DNA of 64,000 bases from Phytohalomonas tamaricis (GCF_003012345.1 NZ_PVRV01000020.1:186001-250000), one strand, 5' to 3'; numbered from the stretch's first letter, positions 10,899-21,820 are shown. Translations and numbers: made by a program. Notes: generated by a model from the letters alone, not told the origin.

Positions 10899-10958
10899 AC
10901 AAATAAATGCCTTTGAACAATGCCTCGATAAGCTATTGATTTTAAATATTATTTAAGT

Positions 10959-10974
10959 TGGTACATTTTGTGCA
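10959..10974 (+). promoter_or_regulatory. Candidate sigma-54 promoter of amt
   Basis: TGGTACATTTTGTGCA has the invariant GG and GC dinucleotides exactly 10 nt apart and fits TGGCACG-N4-TTGCA well. It lies about 97 nt before the amt start. With the NtrC-like sites upstream, this suggests induction under nitrogen limitation. Confidence 0.62.
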
Positions 10975-11070
10975 TAAATATACAGGCTGCACAATTATCA
11001 ATCGCCATCAGCAAACTTTTTTTACGCTTTTTGACCCTATTACCAAAATACTAAACCGACTGACTACGCC

Positions 11071-12264
11071 ATGACTCAATCTCCTTCCAGTGCAGATGTT
11101 CTCTTTTTGTTAGTGGGTGCCTGTATGGTACTTGCCATGCATGCCGGCTTCGCATTTCTTGAAGTAGGTACAGTTCGCGCCAAGAACCAAGTCAACGCCT
11201 TGGTCAAAATCATCACCGATTTTGCTGCCTCGACGCTTGCTTACTTCTCGGTAGGCTACGCATTAGCGTATGGCACAGGCTTTTTCCATGATGCTGCGAC
11301 GCTTTCGCTTGATCACGGCTACGGGCTGATAAAGTTCTTCTTTCTGATGACCTTTGCGGCCGCTATCCCCGCCATTATCTCCGGCGGCATTGCCGAGCGT
11401 GCTCGCTTCTACCCTCAGTTTACCGCTACCTTGCTGTTGGTAGGCATTGCCTATCCTCTCCTTGAAGGCGTGGTCTGGAATGGCAATTTTGGCTTGCAGG
11501 ACTGGTTAGCCGCGCACTTCAGCTATGCCTTCCATGATTTCGCCGGCTCCATGGTAGTTCATGGGTTTGGCGGATGGGTGGCATTGATTGCGGTGTTAAA
11601 TCTTGGCCCGCGTCGCGGACGTTATTTGCGTCAGGGCGCGGTAGCCGCACATCCCCCATCCAGCATTCCCTTTCTTGCATTGGGCGCCTGGGTGCTGACC
11701 GTAGGATGGTTCGGCTTCAACGTGATGTCAGCACAGACCCTTGACGGCATTAGTGGCCTGGTGGCGGTCAATTCATTGATGGCGATGGTGGGCGGCATCC
11801 TTGCTGCCATGGTCTTCGGACGCAATGATCCAGGTTTTATTCATAATGGACCACTGGCTGGCCTGGTTGCAGTATGCGCGGGCTCTGATCTGATGCACCC
11901 CTTTGGCGCACTGATTACCGGCGGCATGGCCGGTGCGCTATTTGTCACTCTCTTCACGCTGACACAAAATCGCTGGAAAATTGATGATGTGCTCGGCGTC
12001 TGGCCATTACACGGAATCTGCGGCGCCTGGGGCGGCATCGCCGCTGGCATTTTCGGTCAAAGTGCACTTGGAGGCTTAGGCAATGTCAGCTTTATGTCCC
12101 AGCTGATCGGTACTGCGGGAAGTATCTTGTTTGCCACTATTGCCGGTCTGATTATCTACGGCGGGCTCAAAGCCATGGTTGGCATTCGACTGAGTGAGGA
12201 GCAGGAATTCGAAGGCGCTGATCTCAGCATTCATAAGATTACTGTCACTCCACGCGGCGAATGA
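11071..12264 (+). CDS. Ammonium transporter (Amt family)
   Basis: A 397-residue inner-membrane protein with about eleven hydrophobic segments, forming trimeric ammonium channels. Diagnostic motifs are the early FAFLEVGTVRAKN, DFAGSMVVHGFGGW (conserved Asp and the first pore His) and WPLHGICGAWGG (second pore His). The C-terminal tail EEQEFEGADLSIH is the cytoplasmic segment that senses PII protein in this family. There is no cleavable signal peptide, unlike E. coli AmtB, and no glnK gene adjoins. Nitrogen-responsive promoter elements lie upstream. No strong ribosome site precedes the ATG at 11071. Confidence 0.94.
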   Translation: MTQSPSSADVLFLLVGACMVLAMHAGFAFLEVGTVRAKNQVNALVKIITDFAASTLAYFSVGYALAYGTGFFHDAATLSLDHGYGLIKFFFLMTFAAAIPAIISGGIAERARFYPQFTATLLLVGIAYPLLEGVVWNGNFGLQDWLAAHFSYAFHDFAGSMVVHGFGGWVALIAVLNLGPRRGRYLRQGAVAAHPPSSIPFLALGAWVLTVGWFGFNVMSAQTLDGISGLVAVNSLMAMVGGILAAMVFGRNDPGFIHNGPLAGLVAVCAGSDLMHPFGALITGGMAGALFVTLFTLTQNRWKIDDVLGVWPLHGICGAWGGIAAGIFGQSALGGLGNVSFMSQLIGTAGSILFATIAGLIIYGGLKAMVGIRLSEEQEFEGADLSIHKITVTPRGE

Positions 12265-12269
12265 TAGTA

Positions 12270-12293
12270 AACGCCCGGGAGGCTCCGGGCGTT
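12270..12293. terminator. Terminator between amt and the nucleotidyltransferase gene
   Basis: A 9-bp GC-rich stem (12270-12278 with 12285-12293) immediately after the amt stop. The T tract is weak (TTCTT). The two flanking genes converge here. Confidence 0.6.
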
Positions 12294-12294
12294 C

Positions 12295-12882
12295 TTAACG
12301 CACGACACGCTTGATAATATTCAGCCTTGGCCAGAGCGAGGCCCAGTGCTTATCAGCAATGCGCTGACGATAGGCCTTTTCATTCAAGGCTATATCATTA
12401 GGTGCGACTCGCAGCGACCAATTCTCAGCAAGTCCAAACGGCTCAATGAAGTGTAACTGCTCATAAGCGTCAAGACGCACACCCACACAGGTCGGACGCT
12501 CAACCCAATGCGCAATCGCATCTCGACTGTCCCGGTAAGGGCTATGCCCATGCTTCACATGCATGCGCGCCTGGTTGCGTACTTCCCAACATGTCTCGGA
12601 TATACAGGCATTGAGCTGTCTTTCAAAGTGCTGCTCAGTAGTCTGTGTTACATCGTTTCGGTCATGATAGATCACATCGATATCGTTAAGCGGAGTACGC
12701 GTGCCATGCTGGTAATCCCAAATGGCATTGCGCAGGAAGCCCGCCGCTATCCATCCATCATGTAGCTCTAAGCTCCTTACGGCACGCAAGCATGCCATCC
12801 GCCAGGGGTCATTGCGCATCAGCGCCGTCGTGGCTTCAAGTGCAGCGGCATCAGTCAGAATGGACTGTGGTAATGTCGCCAT
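12295..12882 (-). CDS. Nucleotidyltransferase-fold family protein (DUF925/NTP_transf_6)
   Basis: A protein of about 195 residues. The core has WIAAGFLRNAIWD followed by LNDIDVIYHD, the glycine and DxD metal-binding pattern of polymerase-beta-like nucleotidyltransferases. Later HGHSPYRDSRDAIAHWVE and the C-terminal NEKAYRQRIADKHW match COG3575. The substrate is unknown. The ATG at 12882 (MATLPQ) is chosen; the frame is open to 13008 but that part lies inside the Nudix gene. The chosen start still overlaps the Nudix stop by 32 nt, implying coupling. It may be cotranscribed with and functionally linked to the Nudix hydrolase. Confidence 0.85.
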   Translation of the reverse strand: MATLPQSILTDAAALEATTALMRNDPWRMACLRAVRSLELHDGWIAAGFLRNAIWDYQHGTRTPLNDIDVIYHDRNDVTQTTEQHFERQLNACISETCWEVRNQARMHVKHGHSPYRDSRDAIAHWVERPTCVGVRLDAYEQLHFIEPFGLAENWSLRVAPNDIALNEKAYRQRIADKHWASLWPRLNIIKRVVR

Positions 12883-13468
12883 TGGCGAAGGCCCAGAGAT
12901 GATGGATATCTTCAGGCAGCGTTCGGCCCAGTGAGAGTTCAGGCAGTGCATCAAGTGCGAAGAACTCAGCGGCCTCGGTCTCGATATTCTCGACGAAGCT
13001 GCCGCCAACGTAGTCGCACAGATAAAATAACTTGTAGATATGATCCGGCGTCACCGGACGATAGGGGTGCAGGCTGCGGTCCTTAAGCATTGCGAGACGC
13101 GGATTTTCCGCCAGATGACCCGACTCCTCCTGGATTTCGCGCAGTACACCGAGAGAAGGGCTCTCGCACACGTCGGCCCAACCGCCCGGCAGCGTCCAGC
13201 GACCGTCGCTCATCTCCTTGACCAATAGGATTTTACCTTCGTGAAATACCGCGCCACGTACATCAACCTTGGGCGTGGCATAACCACGGTCAGGGATAAT
13301 GAACTCTTCGACTTTCTCGACCGGCACATCGGCCAACACTGCGAACATCTGATTGGTCAGCGCTTCAAGCTGGCGAAAGCGCTCGAGTTCGTACTTGTTC
13401 TGGGTATAGGTCTGCCCGGTCTGAGCAATTGACCTGAGCTGCTTGGCGAATTCGACCCAATCATGCAT
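12851..13468 (-). CDS. Nudix hydrolase with N-terminal Nudix_N domain
   Basis: A 205-residue cytoplasmic pyrophosphohydrolase. The N-terminal ~60 residues (AKQLRSIAQTGQTYTQNKYE) form the helical domain seen in ADP-ribose/NDP-sugar-type Nudix proteins. The Nudix box is complete: G then five residues, E of CESPS, then LREIQEESG with the REXXEE metal-binding helix. LPGGWADV precedes it. The exact substrate cannot be read from sequence. It lies upstream of and overlaps the nucleotidyltransferase-like gene. Confidence 0.9.
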   Translation of the reverse strand: MHDWVEFAKQLRSIAQTGQTYTQNKYELERFRQLEALTNQMFAVLADVPVEKVEEFIIPDRGYATPKVDVRGAVFHEGKILLVKEMSDGRWTLPGGWADVCESPSLGVLREIQEESGHLAENPRLAMLKDRSLHPYRPVTPDHIYKLFYLCDYVGGSFVENIETEAAEFFALDALPELSLGRTLPEDIHHLWAFANGDITTVHSD

Positions 13469-13509
13469 GACAAAACGTTTCCTTCACATCAGACGATGAA
13501 TGCATAAAA

Positions 13510-13534
13510 GGAAAGGAGCTGAACGCTCCTTTCC
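13510..13534 (-). terminator. Terminator of the YebE-like gene
   Basis: A perfect 10-bp stem (13510-13519 with 13525-13534), loop TGAAC, followed on the reverse strand by TTTT. Confidence 0.8.
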
Positions 13535-13580
13535 AGGCTAAAGGTAATATTTGGCTTGCACACTGTAGAGTCACGCAGCC

Positions 13581-14243
13581 TCAATCAATATCAGGCTTTG
13601 TCTGACGCTCCAGCTCCAAGGCCATGTCCTCTTCAAGCCCCAGCGCAGTCGCGAAGTGGTTAAGCCATTCGCGCTCATCGGCATTTTGTTCGTTAATCAT
13701 TGAGATAGCGGCAAGGTACATTTCTATCGCTGCCTGCTGGCTATCCGCCTCACGCGCCAACGCTTCAATACTGGATGGAGACTGAATTTCACGCTCGATC
13801 AAGCTATTGAGTTCGCCATCCGCTCCCATCTCAGTGAAGCTATCGGTTATCTGATGCATCTCGGCATCATCAATATGTCCATCGGCATTTGCTGCTGCAA
13901 TCATCGTTCTAAGAATCGCTAAACCACGCCGCTCCTGATCGTCAGGGCCCAGCAGCTCGAACGGAACCCCCTGCGGTGCTTCAGCAACGTCACGTCCTTT
14001 CTCCTGCTGGCGCTGACGATAGCGCTGCCATGCCTGCCAACCGAACTTGCCTGCCTCAAACAGCAAACCATACTTAAACAGCGCACCGCTTAATAACCTT
14101 CCGCGTTTGCTACCCAGTAACATCCCCATGGCGCCACTCTTGAGTATTCCTTTGGCCCCAAAGCCGCCTGATGATTTGCCGCTGCCGGAGCGGGAATTAT
14201 TGGCCTGCTTTAGCAGTTGCATCAGTAAGTATCTGGCGTTCAT
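13581..14243 (-). CDS. YebE-like DUF533 / TerB-fold protein
   Basis: A 220-residue protein. The first ~60 residues are rich in Gly, Ser and Lys with a moderately hydrophobic stretch (GAMGMLLGSKRGRLLSGALFKYGLL) that may associate with the membrane. The C-terminal ~120 residues form an acidic all-helical tellurite-resistance-B-like domain (ILRTMIAAANADGHIDDAEM, EYL/EW repeats). The DADGHID-like segment resembles a metal-binding loop. AAGGAG precedes the ATG at 14243. Family members such as E. coli YebE are inner-membrane proteins of envelope-stress regulons; this role is inferred, not shown here. Confidence 0.86.
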   Translation of the reverse strand: MNARYLLMQLLKQANNSRSGSGKSSGGFGAKGILKSGAMGMLLGSKRGRLLSGALFKYGLLFEAGKFGWQAWQRYRQRQQEKGRDVAEAPQGVPFELLGPDDQERRGLAILRTMIAAANADGHIDDAEMHQITDSFTEMGADGELNSLIEREIQSPSSIEALAREADSQQAAIEMYLAAISMINEQNADEREWLNHFATALGLEEDMALELERQTKPDID

Positions 14244-14361
14244 ATCCTCTCCTTGGAAATGAATAAGTGGCTATCCTCGTCATCGTGCTTACTGACATTC
14301 TAGTAGAGGACAGCCATTTCAGCCTGTATGAGCATGTTGCGTAGCAACGCTGCCCAAAGCA

Positions 14362-16164
14362 TCAACCTATTTCCAGCAGCACCTCACCCGGAGTGACGCG
14401 ATCGCCCTTTACGACATGAATAGCCTTGACGATGCCGGATATGCGCGCCTGAATTTCAGTCTCCATCTTCATGGCTTCGGTAATCAGCACAGCCTGGCCC
14501 TCCTTGATCTCATCACCTTCACCCACCAGTACATCGACGATATTACCAGGCATTGACGTGGTGACATGGCCCGGCTCCGTCGCACGCGCGCGTCCGGCTT
14601 TTTCGCCACCGACAAACTGATCCTTGGCGTCAAATACCACCTCCTCCGGCATGCCATCAAGCGTGAGATAGACCCGACGCTTACCGCCATCGTTGCTACC
14701 GACGCCAGTGATTTGAACTTCATAGGACTCACCGTGCACATCAATCACAAATTCAGTCGGTACACCTTCGGTCACCGGCCGGTTAGCGCTAGTTGTCGCT
14801 GCACTGGGAATCGGCTCAGGTTTGAGCGTCCCCGCCTCACGCTCCTGGAGAAATTTTTCACCCAGATCAGGGAACATGGCATAGGTCAGCACATCCTCAT
14901 CGCTCTTGGCGAGCGCACCGATCTTTTCTTTTAGACGCGTCATTTCCGGGCTGAGCCGATCGGCTGGACGCCCCTCCTCGACCTGAGCGTTGCCTATCGC
15001 CTGGCGCAGCAGAGCTTGATCAACCGCGGCTGGCGCGTGGCCATAGCCGCCTTGCAGGTAGCGCTTGACCTCGTTGGTGATTGTCTTGTAACGCTCACCG
15101 CCCAGCACATTCATGACCGCCTGGGTGCCGACAATCTGCGAAGTTGGCGTGACCAGGGGGGGATAGCCGAGATCGGCACGCACCTTGGGGATCTCGTCGA
15201 AGACCTCACGGATCTTGCCCAGCGCGTTCTGTTCCTTGAGCTGGCTGGCAAGGTTGGACATCATCCCGCCCGGCACCTGATTGATCTGTACCGAGACATC
15301 CTCACGGGTAAATTCACTCTCGTAGCCGGCGTACTTCTTACGCACCTCATGAAAGTAATCGCCGATCTCCTTGAGTGCTTCGAGATCAAGGCCGGTATCG
15401 AACTCGCTATCTTTCATCGCCGCGACGAACGACTCAGTGGCGGGATGGCTGGTACCGCCGGCAAAGGCGGAAATACAGGTATCAATATGACGACAACCCG
15501 CCTCCACCGCCTTGAGATGACATTGTGCGGCAAGCCCAGCGGTTGAATGAGCGTGCAAATGAATCGGTACGTCTACCGCCTCGATGAGCGCCTTGACCAG
15601 ATCAAACGTGGCATAAGGCGTCAGCAGCCCCGCCATATCCTTGATCGCGATCGAATCGGCGCCCATATCGATCAACGATTTGGCCTGATCGACATAGAGT
15701 TCGAGAGTATGCACAGGGCTCACCGTATAACAGATGGTCCCCTGCGCGTGCTTGCCTGCATCCTTGACGGCCCGCATCGCCGTTTCTAGATTGCGCAGAT
15801 CATTGAGCGCATCGAATACACGGAAAATATCGATGCCGTTTGCTGCCGCCTTATAAACGAAGGCTTCGACCACATCATCAGCGTAGTGTCGATAGCCCAG
15901 TAGATTCTGACCTCGCAGCAGCATCTGCAAGGGCGTGTTAGGTAGCGCTTCCTTGAGCGTTGACAGACGCTCCCAAGGGTCCTCTTTCAAAAAACGCACG
16001 CAGGCATCGAACGTTGCACCACCCCACGCCTCAAGCGAATAGAAACCAATGCTGTCGAGCTTGCCGCAAATCGGCAACATGTCTTCGGTACGCATACGCG
16101 TCGCAATCAGCGACTGGTGGCCATCACGGAGCACAACATCGGTAACGTTGATTTTCTGACTCAT
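14362..16164 (-). CDS. pycB: Pyruvate carboxylase subunit B (carboxyltransferase and biotin domains)
   Basis: A 600-residue subunit similar to oxaloacetate decarboxylase alpha. It moves the carboxyl group from biotin to pyruvate, giving oxaloacetate for anaplerosis. The start region has VTDVVLRDGHQSL (substrate loop) and IDIFRVFDALND, and AHSTAGLA carries metal ligands. The C-terminal lipoyl/biotinyl domain holds the biotinylated lysine in EAMKMETE. The start at 16164 (MSQKINV) is chosen because GGAAGG lies 8 nt upstream; an in-frame ATG at 16182 lacks this. No sodium-pump beta/gamma subunit genes adjoin, and pycA does, so a carboxylase rather than a decarboxylase is preferred. Confidence 0.93.
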   Translation of the reverse strand: MSQKINVTDVVLRDGHQSLIATRMRTEDMLPICGKLDSIGFYSLEAWGGATFDACVRFLKEDPWERLSTLKEALPNTPLQMLLRGQNLLGYRHYADDVVEAFVYKAAANGIDIFRVFDALNDLRNLETAMRAVKDAGKHAQGTICYTVSPVHTLELYVDQAKSLIDMGADSIAIKDMAGLLTPYATFDLVKALIEAVDVPIHLHAHSTAGLAAQCHLKAVEAGCRHIDTCISAFAGGTSHPATESFVAAMKDSEFDTGLDLEALKEIGDYFHEVRKKYAGYESEFTREDVSVQINQVPGGMMSNLASQLKEQNALGKIREVFDEIPKVRADLGYPPLVTPTSQIVGTQAVMNVLGGERYKTITNEVKRYLQGGYGHAPAAVDQALLRQAIGNAQVEEGRPADRLSPEMTRLKEKIGALAKSDEDVLTYAMFPDLGEKFLQEREAGTLKPEPIPSAATTSANRPVTEGVPTEFVIDVHGESYEVQITGVGSNDGGKRRVYLTLDGMPEEVVFDAKDQFVGGEKAGRARATEPGHVTTSMPGNIVDVLVGEGDEIKEGQAVLITEAMKMETEIQARISGIVKAIHVVKGDRVTPGEVLLEIG

Positions 16165-16214
16165 CTTGCGCCTTCCTCTCATGCATTTAGTGATGAATAT
16201 TCGTTTGTTATTCG

Positions 16215-17630
<1,416 letters not shown>

Positions 17631-17812
17631 GCTAGCGACCTCCGATTGGGCGGCCCCATTTCCTGCTGGCCATTGTTTTTTTATCAGTGTTATCACGCAC
17701 CTCGACGCTATGAAGGCGCAGAACCAAAAGGTACTGGGCCTTAGACCAATAGAAAAGATGATATTTTTTTGCCAACCTATAACGTATTGCTTATAACTGC
17801 GCGGGAACGCCC
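17631..17812. promoter_or_regulatory. Shared regulatory region between pycAB and the LysR gene
   Basis: A 182-bp divergent intergenic region. It is AT-rich near 17757-17795, where the promoters are likely. A LysR-type protein normally binds such a region, but I could not fix a single clear T-N11-A operator. Confidence 0.5.
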
Positions 17813-18787
17813 ATGTCCCGAATCAATTTACTGAATCGTTTGACCTTCCGGCAGCTTCAGGTCTTCCAGGCCGTTTATCTGCAGCAATCCTATTCGCGTG
17901 CAGCTGAGCAGTTGGGTTTAACGCAGCCAGCAGTCAGTGCTCAGGTACGCCAGCTCGAGCAGGCGCTTGAGCAATCACTGTTCAAATATGCCGGGAAGAC
18001 GTTGCATGTTTTGCCTGCCGCAGATGCACTGGCTGAATCCGTCAGCGCCATCTTCGGTGAAGTATCCAGCCTACAGATGGCGTTATCGGAGCTGGCCGGT
18101 ACCATTCGTGGCGAGTTGAATATTGCTGCGGTGAGTACAGCACAATATGTCGTGCCACATATCCTGGCGCGCTTTCGTGCTCGCTATCCTGAAGTTCAGC
18201 TTCGCCTGCGTGTTGTCAATCGGGGACAGGCGCTTGAGCGCCTCGCCGAGCGCCGTGATGACCTGGTCATCATGGGCATGGTGCCGGATGACCGGAATCT
18301 CACCTTCATTCCTATTCTCGATAACGAATTGATCCCCATCGTGTGGCCCGGCCATCCACTAATGGTTGCAGAACATCCTACGCTAGAGGATTTTGCACGC
18401 TACTTCGTGCTGATGCGCGAGCCGGGCTCAGGCACACGCAATGCCTTCGAAGCGTTTGCCGCACGTGCGCGCATCTCTCTGCCACATACGCTGGAGCTAG
18501 GCACTAACGAAGCGATTAAACAGGGCGTCATGGCCCATCTCGGCGTCGCGGTCTTGCCCCGCCTTGCCGTTCAGCTCGAGCTGGCTTCAGGTCTACTCGG
18601 CTCCCCTGCAATGCCGGACTTTCCCATCAGGCGTTCATGGTGTGCGGTGCATCCCAAGGATCGCTACCCAACGCCGGTGACTGAGCTTTTTTTGCGCTTT
18701 CTTCGTGAGCTGCTGCCTGAGCTCAATGCACATTTCAAAGCACCCCTTGTCGCGCTACCCGGCCCATCATTCGTATGCACTTCCTGA
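17813..18787 (+). CDS. LysR-family transcriptional regulator (PycR-like)
   Basis: A 324-residue DNA-binding regulator. The N-terminal winged helix has TFRQLQVFQAVYLQQSYSRAA and LTQPAVSAQVRQLE. The effector domain begins at about residue 95 (ELNIAAVSTAQYVVPHIL) and resembles the CbbR/PycR branch. It is divergent from pycA by 182 bp, the arrangement seen for PycR beside the pyruvate carboxylase genes of Pseudomonas, so control of pycAB is likely. The effector is unknown. Confidence 0.9.
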   Translation: MSRINLLNRLTFRQLQVFQAVYLQQSYSRAAEQLGLTQPAVSAQVRQLEQALEQSLFKYAGKTLHVLPAADALAESVSAIFGEVSSLQMALSELAGTIRGELNIAAVSTAQYVVPHILARFRARYPEVQLRLRVVNRGQALERLAERRDDLVIMGMVPDDRNLTFIPILDNELIPIVWPGHPLMVAEHPTLEDFARYFVLMREPGSGTRNAFEAFAARARISLPHTLELGTNEAIKQGVMAHLGVAVLPRLAVQLELASGLLGSPAMPDFPIRRSWCAVHPKDRYPTPVTELFLRFLRELLPELNAHFKAPLVALPGPSFVCTS

Positions 18788-18918
18788 CGAACGTGTTTCC
18801 CCTTCTTATAATTAACAGGCTATCAATATGTCATAATTATACAGTGGTCGCGGCGTGACATTGCCTGTTCTCCTGACCACACTTATTGACCATCATGTTA
18901 TGAACCCAAGGAGTGGCC

Positions 18919-19935
18919 ATGAAAGTTATCGCGACAAAGGGCAAGCCTGAACTGCCGGCTGAAGAAGCCTTTCAGGTTACCGAACGTGAGACTCCGCAAC
19001 CGGGCGAGCAGGATCTGCTGGTGCGTATCGAAGCAATCTCGGTGAATCCGGTCGATACCAAGATCCGCCAGGGGGCGTTTTTGCCTGGAGATCAGCAGCA
19101 TGTACTGGGCTGGGATGTGTCCGGCAAGGTTGAAGCCGTAGGCAGCAGCGTCTCGGCTTTCGCAGTAGGTGATCAGGTCTATTATTCCGGCGAAGTCGAA
19201 CGCCCCGGTTGCTATGCCGAGTATCAACTCGTCGATGCTCGCCTGGCTGCCCAGGCTCCAAAGAGCCTCGAACCGGAAGAGGCGGCCGCCATGCCGCTAA
19301 CGGCCCTGACCGCATGGGAAGCGCTGTTTGATAAATTGAAGTTGGAGCAAGGTAACGACACGCACAACGAGGAAACGCTACTGATCATCAATGGCTCCGG
19401 TGGCGTCGGCTCCATTGCCATTCAGCTCGCGCGTCAGCTGACCGGTATTAACGTCATTGCTACCGCATCACGTGAGCAGTCAAGTGAGTGGTGCCGCTCG
19501 ATGGGCGCCCATGAGGTGGTCGACCACCATGATCTGGTCGCCAATATGCAGCGTGCTGGCTACTCGGAAGTCGATTATATTTTCAATTGTCATGACATCG
19601 GCGTTCATTGGGACAACATGAATACGTTGATTCGCCCGCTGGGGCACATCGTCGCCATTGCCGAGACAAAAAAGGAAATCGATCTTAACGCACTGCAAGG
19701 CAAGGCTGTCACCTTCAGTTGGGAATTCATGTTCGCGCGCCCTCTGCACGGCTATCACATCGAACATCAGGGTCAGGCATTGGCAACGCTTGCCAAGCAT
19801 TTTGATGAGGGTCGCCTGCGTTCAACCATGCATGAAATCATTGGCCCGTTGACGCCAGAAAACCTTGGCCGTGCGCACAAGCGGATTGAAGAAGGGCACA
19901 CCATTGGCAAGCTGGTCTTGACCGCGATGCCATGA
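18919..19935 (+). CDS. Zinc-binding-type alcohol dehydrogenase family oxidoreductase (MDR)
   Basis: A 338-residue medium-chain dehydrogenase/reductase of the quinone-oxidoreductase branch. It has an N-terminal GroES-like domain (SVNPVDTKIRQG, VLGWDVSGKVEAVG) and a Rossmann fold with GSGGVGSIAIQLARQ. It lacks the structural zinc cysteines of true alcohol dehydrogenases, so it is probably an NADPH-dependent enone or quinone reductase. The ATG at 18919 is preferred to the GTG at 18913 because AAGGAG is 5 nt upstream. It is monocistronic, with a terminator after it. The substrate is unknown. Confidence 0.9.
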   Translation: MKVIATKGKPELPAEEAFQVTERETPQPGEQDLLVRIEAISVNPVDTKIRQGAFLPGDQQHVLGWDVSGKVEAVGSSVSAFAVGDQVYYSGEVERPGCYAEYQLVDARLAAQAPKSLEPEEAAAMPLTALTAWEALFDKLKLEQGNDTHNEETLLIINGSGGVGSIAIQLARQLTGINVIATASREQSSEWCRSMGAHEVVDHHDLVANMQRAGYSEVDYIFNCHDIGVHWDNMNTLIRPLGHIVAIAETKKEIDLNALQGKAVTFSWEFMFARPLHGYHIEHQGQALATLAKHFDEGRLRSTMHEIIGPLTPENLGRAHKRIEEGHTIGKLVLTAMP

Positions 19936-19971
19936 GTCTCGTAGCAACTAACTAGATATGTTCTGCTTACG

Positions 19972-20000
19972 AGCCGTCTGGCCTTTTGGCCGGGCGGCTT
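19972..20000. terminator. Terminator between the MDR gene and msrQ
   Basis: A 12-bp stem with two G-U wobbles (19972-19983 with 19988-19999), loop TTTT, between two convergent genes. The T tract is weak. Confidence 0.65.
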
Positions 20001-20020
20001 GTTACTGAGATTTTATTGTT

Positions 20021-20632
20021 TTAGTCATGGCCATGACGCTGCGCCCTTTTTCTTAATGCCGGCAACGTTCTGGCGACAGGGGGAATCCGTAACAGCATTA
20101 ATCCTACCGCGACTGCAGCGTAGCCACTCCACTGAGTCAAATCAGCACGCACAATCCAGAAGAAATGCAGCAGCACCAAAGCCAGTACGAGATAGACCAA
20201 CTTGTGAAGCGCTTTCCAACGCTTGCCAAGCCGGCGCATCGAGGCACGATTGGAGGTTAGTGAAAGGATCAGCAGGATCAGTAATGCCAATGCCCCCACG
20301 ATAATATAAGGCCGACGCTGCAACTCGGTGCCTAATGCACTCCAATCCAACGCCAGGATAAAAAGCAGATAGCACAGCAGATGTGCTAAGCCATAGCTAA
20401 ATGTCCACAACCCCAATTGACGCCGAACAACGCTAAAGCCTTTCCAGCGGGTAAGCTTGGTTAACGGCGTCAGGCTCAACGTGATCAATAGCAGGACCAG
20501 TGCGCCCTGACCAAAGTTGAGCAGCAGATAGCGCCCCGGCTCTGGTCCCGCAGCATTCATAGCTACATGCCAAGCCCACCAGCCTACCGGTACCAGCGCT
20601 GCAATGAAGACCAGCGTTCGCCATAGCCACAT
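20021..20632 (-). CDS. msrQ: MsrQ heme-binding membrane subunit
   Basis: A 203-residue integral membrane protein with about six hydrophobic segments and histidines for heme b (GLAHLLCYLLF, LHKLVYLVLALVLLHFFW). It passes electrons from the quinone pool to MsrP for repair of methionine sulfoxide in periplasmic proteins. Its ATG overlaps the msrP stop (TGATG), showing translational coupling in an msrPQ operon. The length fits the family (about 200). Confidence 0.93.
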   Translation of the reverse strand: MWLWRTLVFIAALVPVGWWAWHVAMNAAGPEPGRYLLLNFGQGALVLLLITLSLTPLTKLTRWKGFSVVRRQLGLWTFSYGLAHLLCYLLFILALDWSALGTELQRRPYIIVGALALLILLILSLTSNRASMRRLGKRWKALHKLVYLVLALVLLHFFWIVRADLTQWSGYAAVAVGLMLLRIPPVARTLPALRKRAQRHGHD

Positions 20633-21636
20633 CAGTAATATTTCCGAAGGTCCATGCCTTGATAAAGCCCCGCGACCTGCTCAGCATAACCGTTAAACAT
20701 TTGCGTCTCGATCACGTTGGGTCTGAACAAACTATTGGGCAAACGCCGCTCGGTCGCCTGACTCCAACGCGGATGGTCAACTTCGGGATTCACGTTGGCA
20801 TAGAAACCATACTCATTAGGCGCCAGCTTATGCCATGACGTCTCAGGCTGCTCTTCTACGAGTAAAATACGCACGATCGACTTGATACTCTTGAACCCAT
20901 ATTTCCAAGGCACGACCAGACGCAGCGGCGCGCCGTTCTGATTGGGCAATACACGGCCATACATGCCCACCGCGAGGAAGGCCAGCGGATGCATCGCTTC
21001 ATCGATACGCAAGCCCTCTTCGTATGGCCAGTCGATCAGCGCAAAACGCGAATCCTGCCCAGGCATCTGTTTAGGATCTACGAGCGTCTCGAAACGCACA
21101 TACTTGGCATTACCGGTCGGCCCCGCACGCTTGATCACATCGGCTAGAGGAATCCCCAGCCACGGGATCACCATCGACCAGGCTTCAACACAACGCAACC
21201 GGTAGATACGCTCCTCGAAGCGACTCGGCTGAACAATATCTTCAAGCGCATAGCGTCCAGGATTGGCCACTTCCCCATCGATCGTGACCGACCAGGGCAC
21301 AGTATTCAATTTGCCAGCGTTTTGTGCCGGATCATCCTTGTCACTACCAAACTCATAGAAGTTGTTGTAATGCGTTGCGTCGTTAAACGGCGTGATTTTG
21401 TCTTCTGCAACGACAGCATCCCAGCGGGTATTGGCCAGTTTATCTTCAAACCATTGGGGCCCTTGCGCTTTAGCCACTTCGCTATAATCCGGCCCAGCCA
21501 GTGTCACACCGGGAAAGCTTGCCGCAAGTCCAAGTCCTGCAGCACCGGCCATGAAATGTCGGCGTGAGAGGTATACCGCTTCAGGAGTGACGTCATTTTC
21601 GCTGAGTGTCAGCCGGTTACGTGGCGTGATCAACAT
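20632..21636 (-). CDS. msrP: MsrP periplasmic methionine sulfoxide reductase, molybdoenzyme
   Basis: A 334-residue molybdopterin enzyme exported by the Tat pathway. The twin-arginine motif LSRRHFMAG is followed by a hydrophobic stretch and a cleavage region. The Mo-coordinating cysteine lies in [10 protein letters not shown]. It reduces methionine sulfoxide residues of envelope proteins with electrons from MsrQ. The ATG at 21636 has AAAGGAG 6 nt upstream, so the longer frame to 21666 is rejected. The length agrees with E. coli MsrP (334). Confidence 0.95.
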   Translation of the reverse strand: MLITPRNRLTLSENDVTPEAVYLSRRHFMAGAAGLGLAASFPGVTLAGPDYSEVAKAQGPQWFEDKLANTRWDAVVAEDKITPFNDATHYNNFYEFGSDKDDPAQNAGKLNTVPWSVTIDGEVANPGRYALEDIVQPSRFEERIYRLRCVEAWSMVIPWLGIPLADVIKRAGPTGNAKYVRFETLVDPKQMPGQDSRFALIDWPYEEGLRIDEAMHPLAFLAVGMYGRVLPNQNGAPLRLVVPWKYGFKSIKSIVRILLVEEQPETSWHKLAPNEYGFYANVNPEVDHPRWSQATERRLPNSLFRPNVIETQMFNGYAEQVAGLYQGMDLRKYY

Positions 21637-21820
21637 GGTTAACTCCTTTACAGGTAGGTGGCTCAATATTTACTGACCGTTACGCTACAGCATAGTTGCG
21701 CCATCTGATGGGAATGATGGAGTTTTATTATCCTGCCAGCGAACTTCTTTCTAAGCGGTTCAATCAGCGTGATTCAATTTCCGTACCCCAAGCGATCAAC
21801 ACATCCCGATCAAAAAGCAC

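Noticed and set aside
14362-16164. Reading pycB as the alpha subunit of a sodium-pumping oxaloacetate decarboxylase
   Set aside because: No beta or gamma subunit genes are present, while a biotin carboxylase subunit and a PycR-like regulator adjoin.
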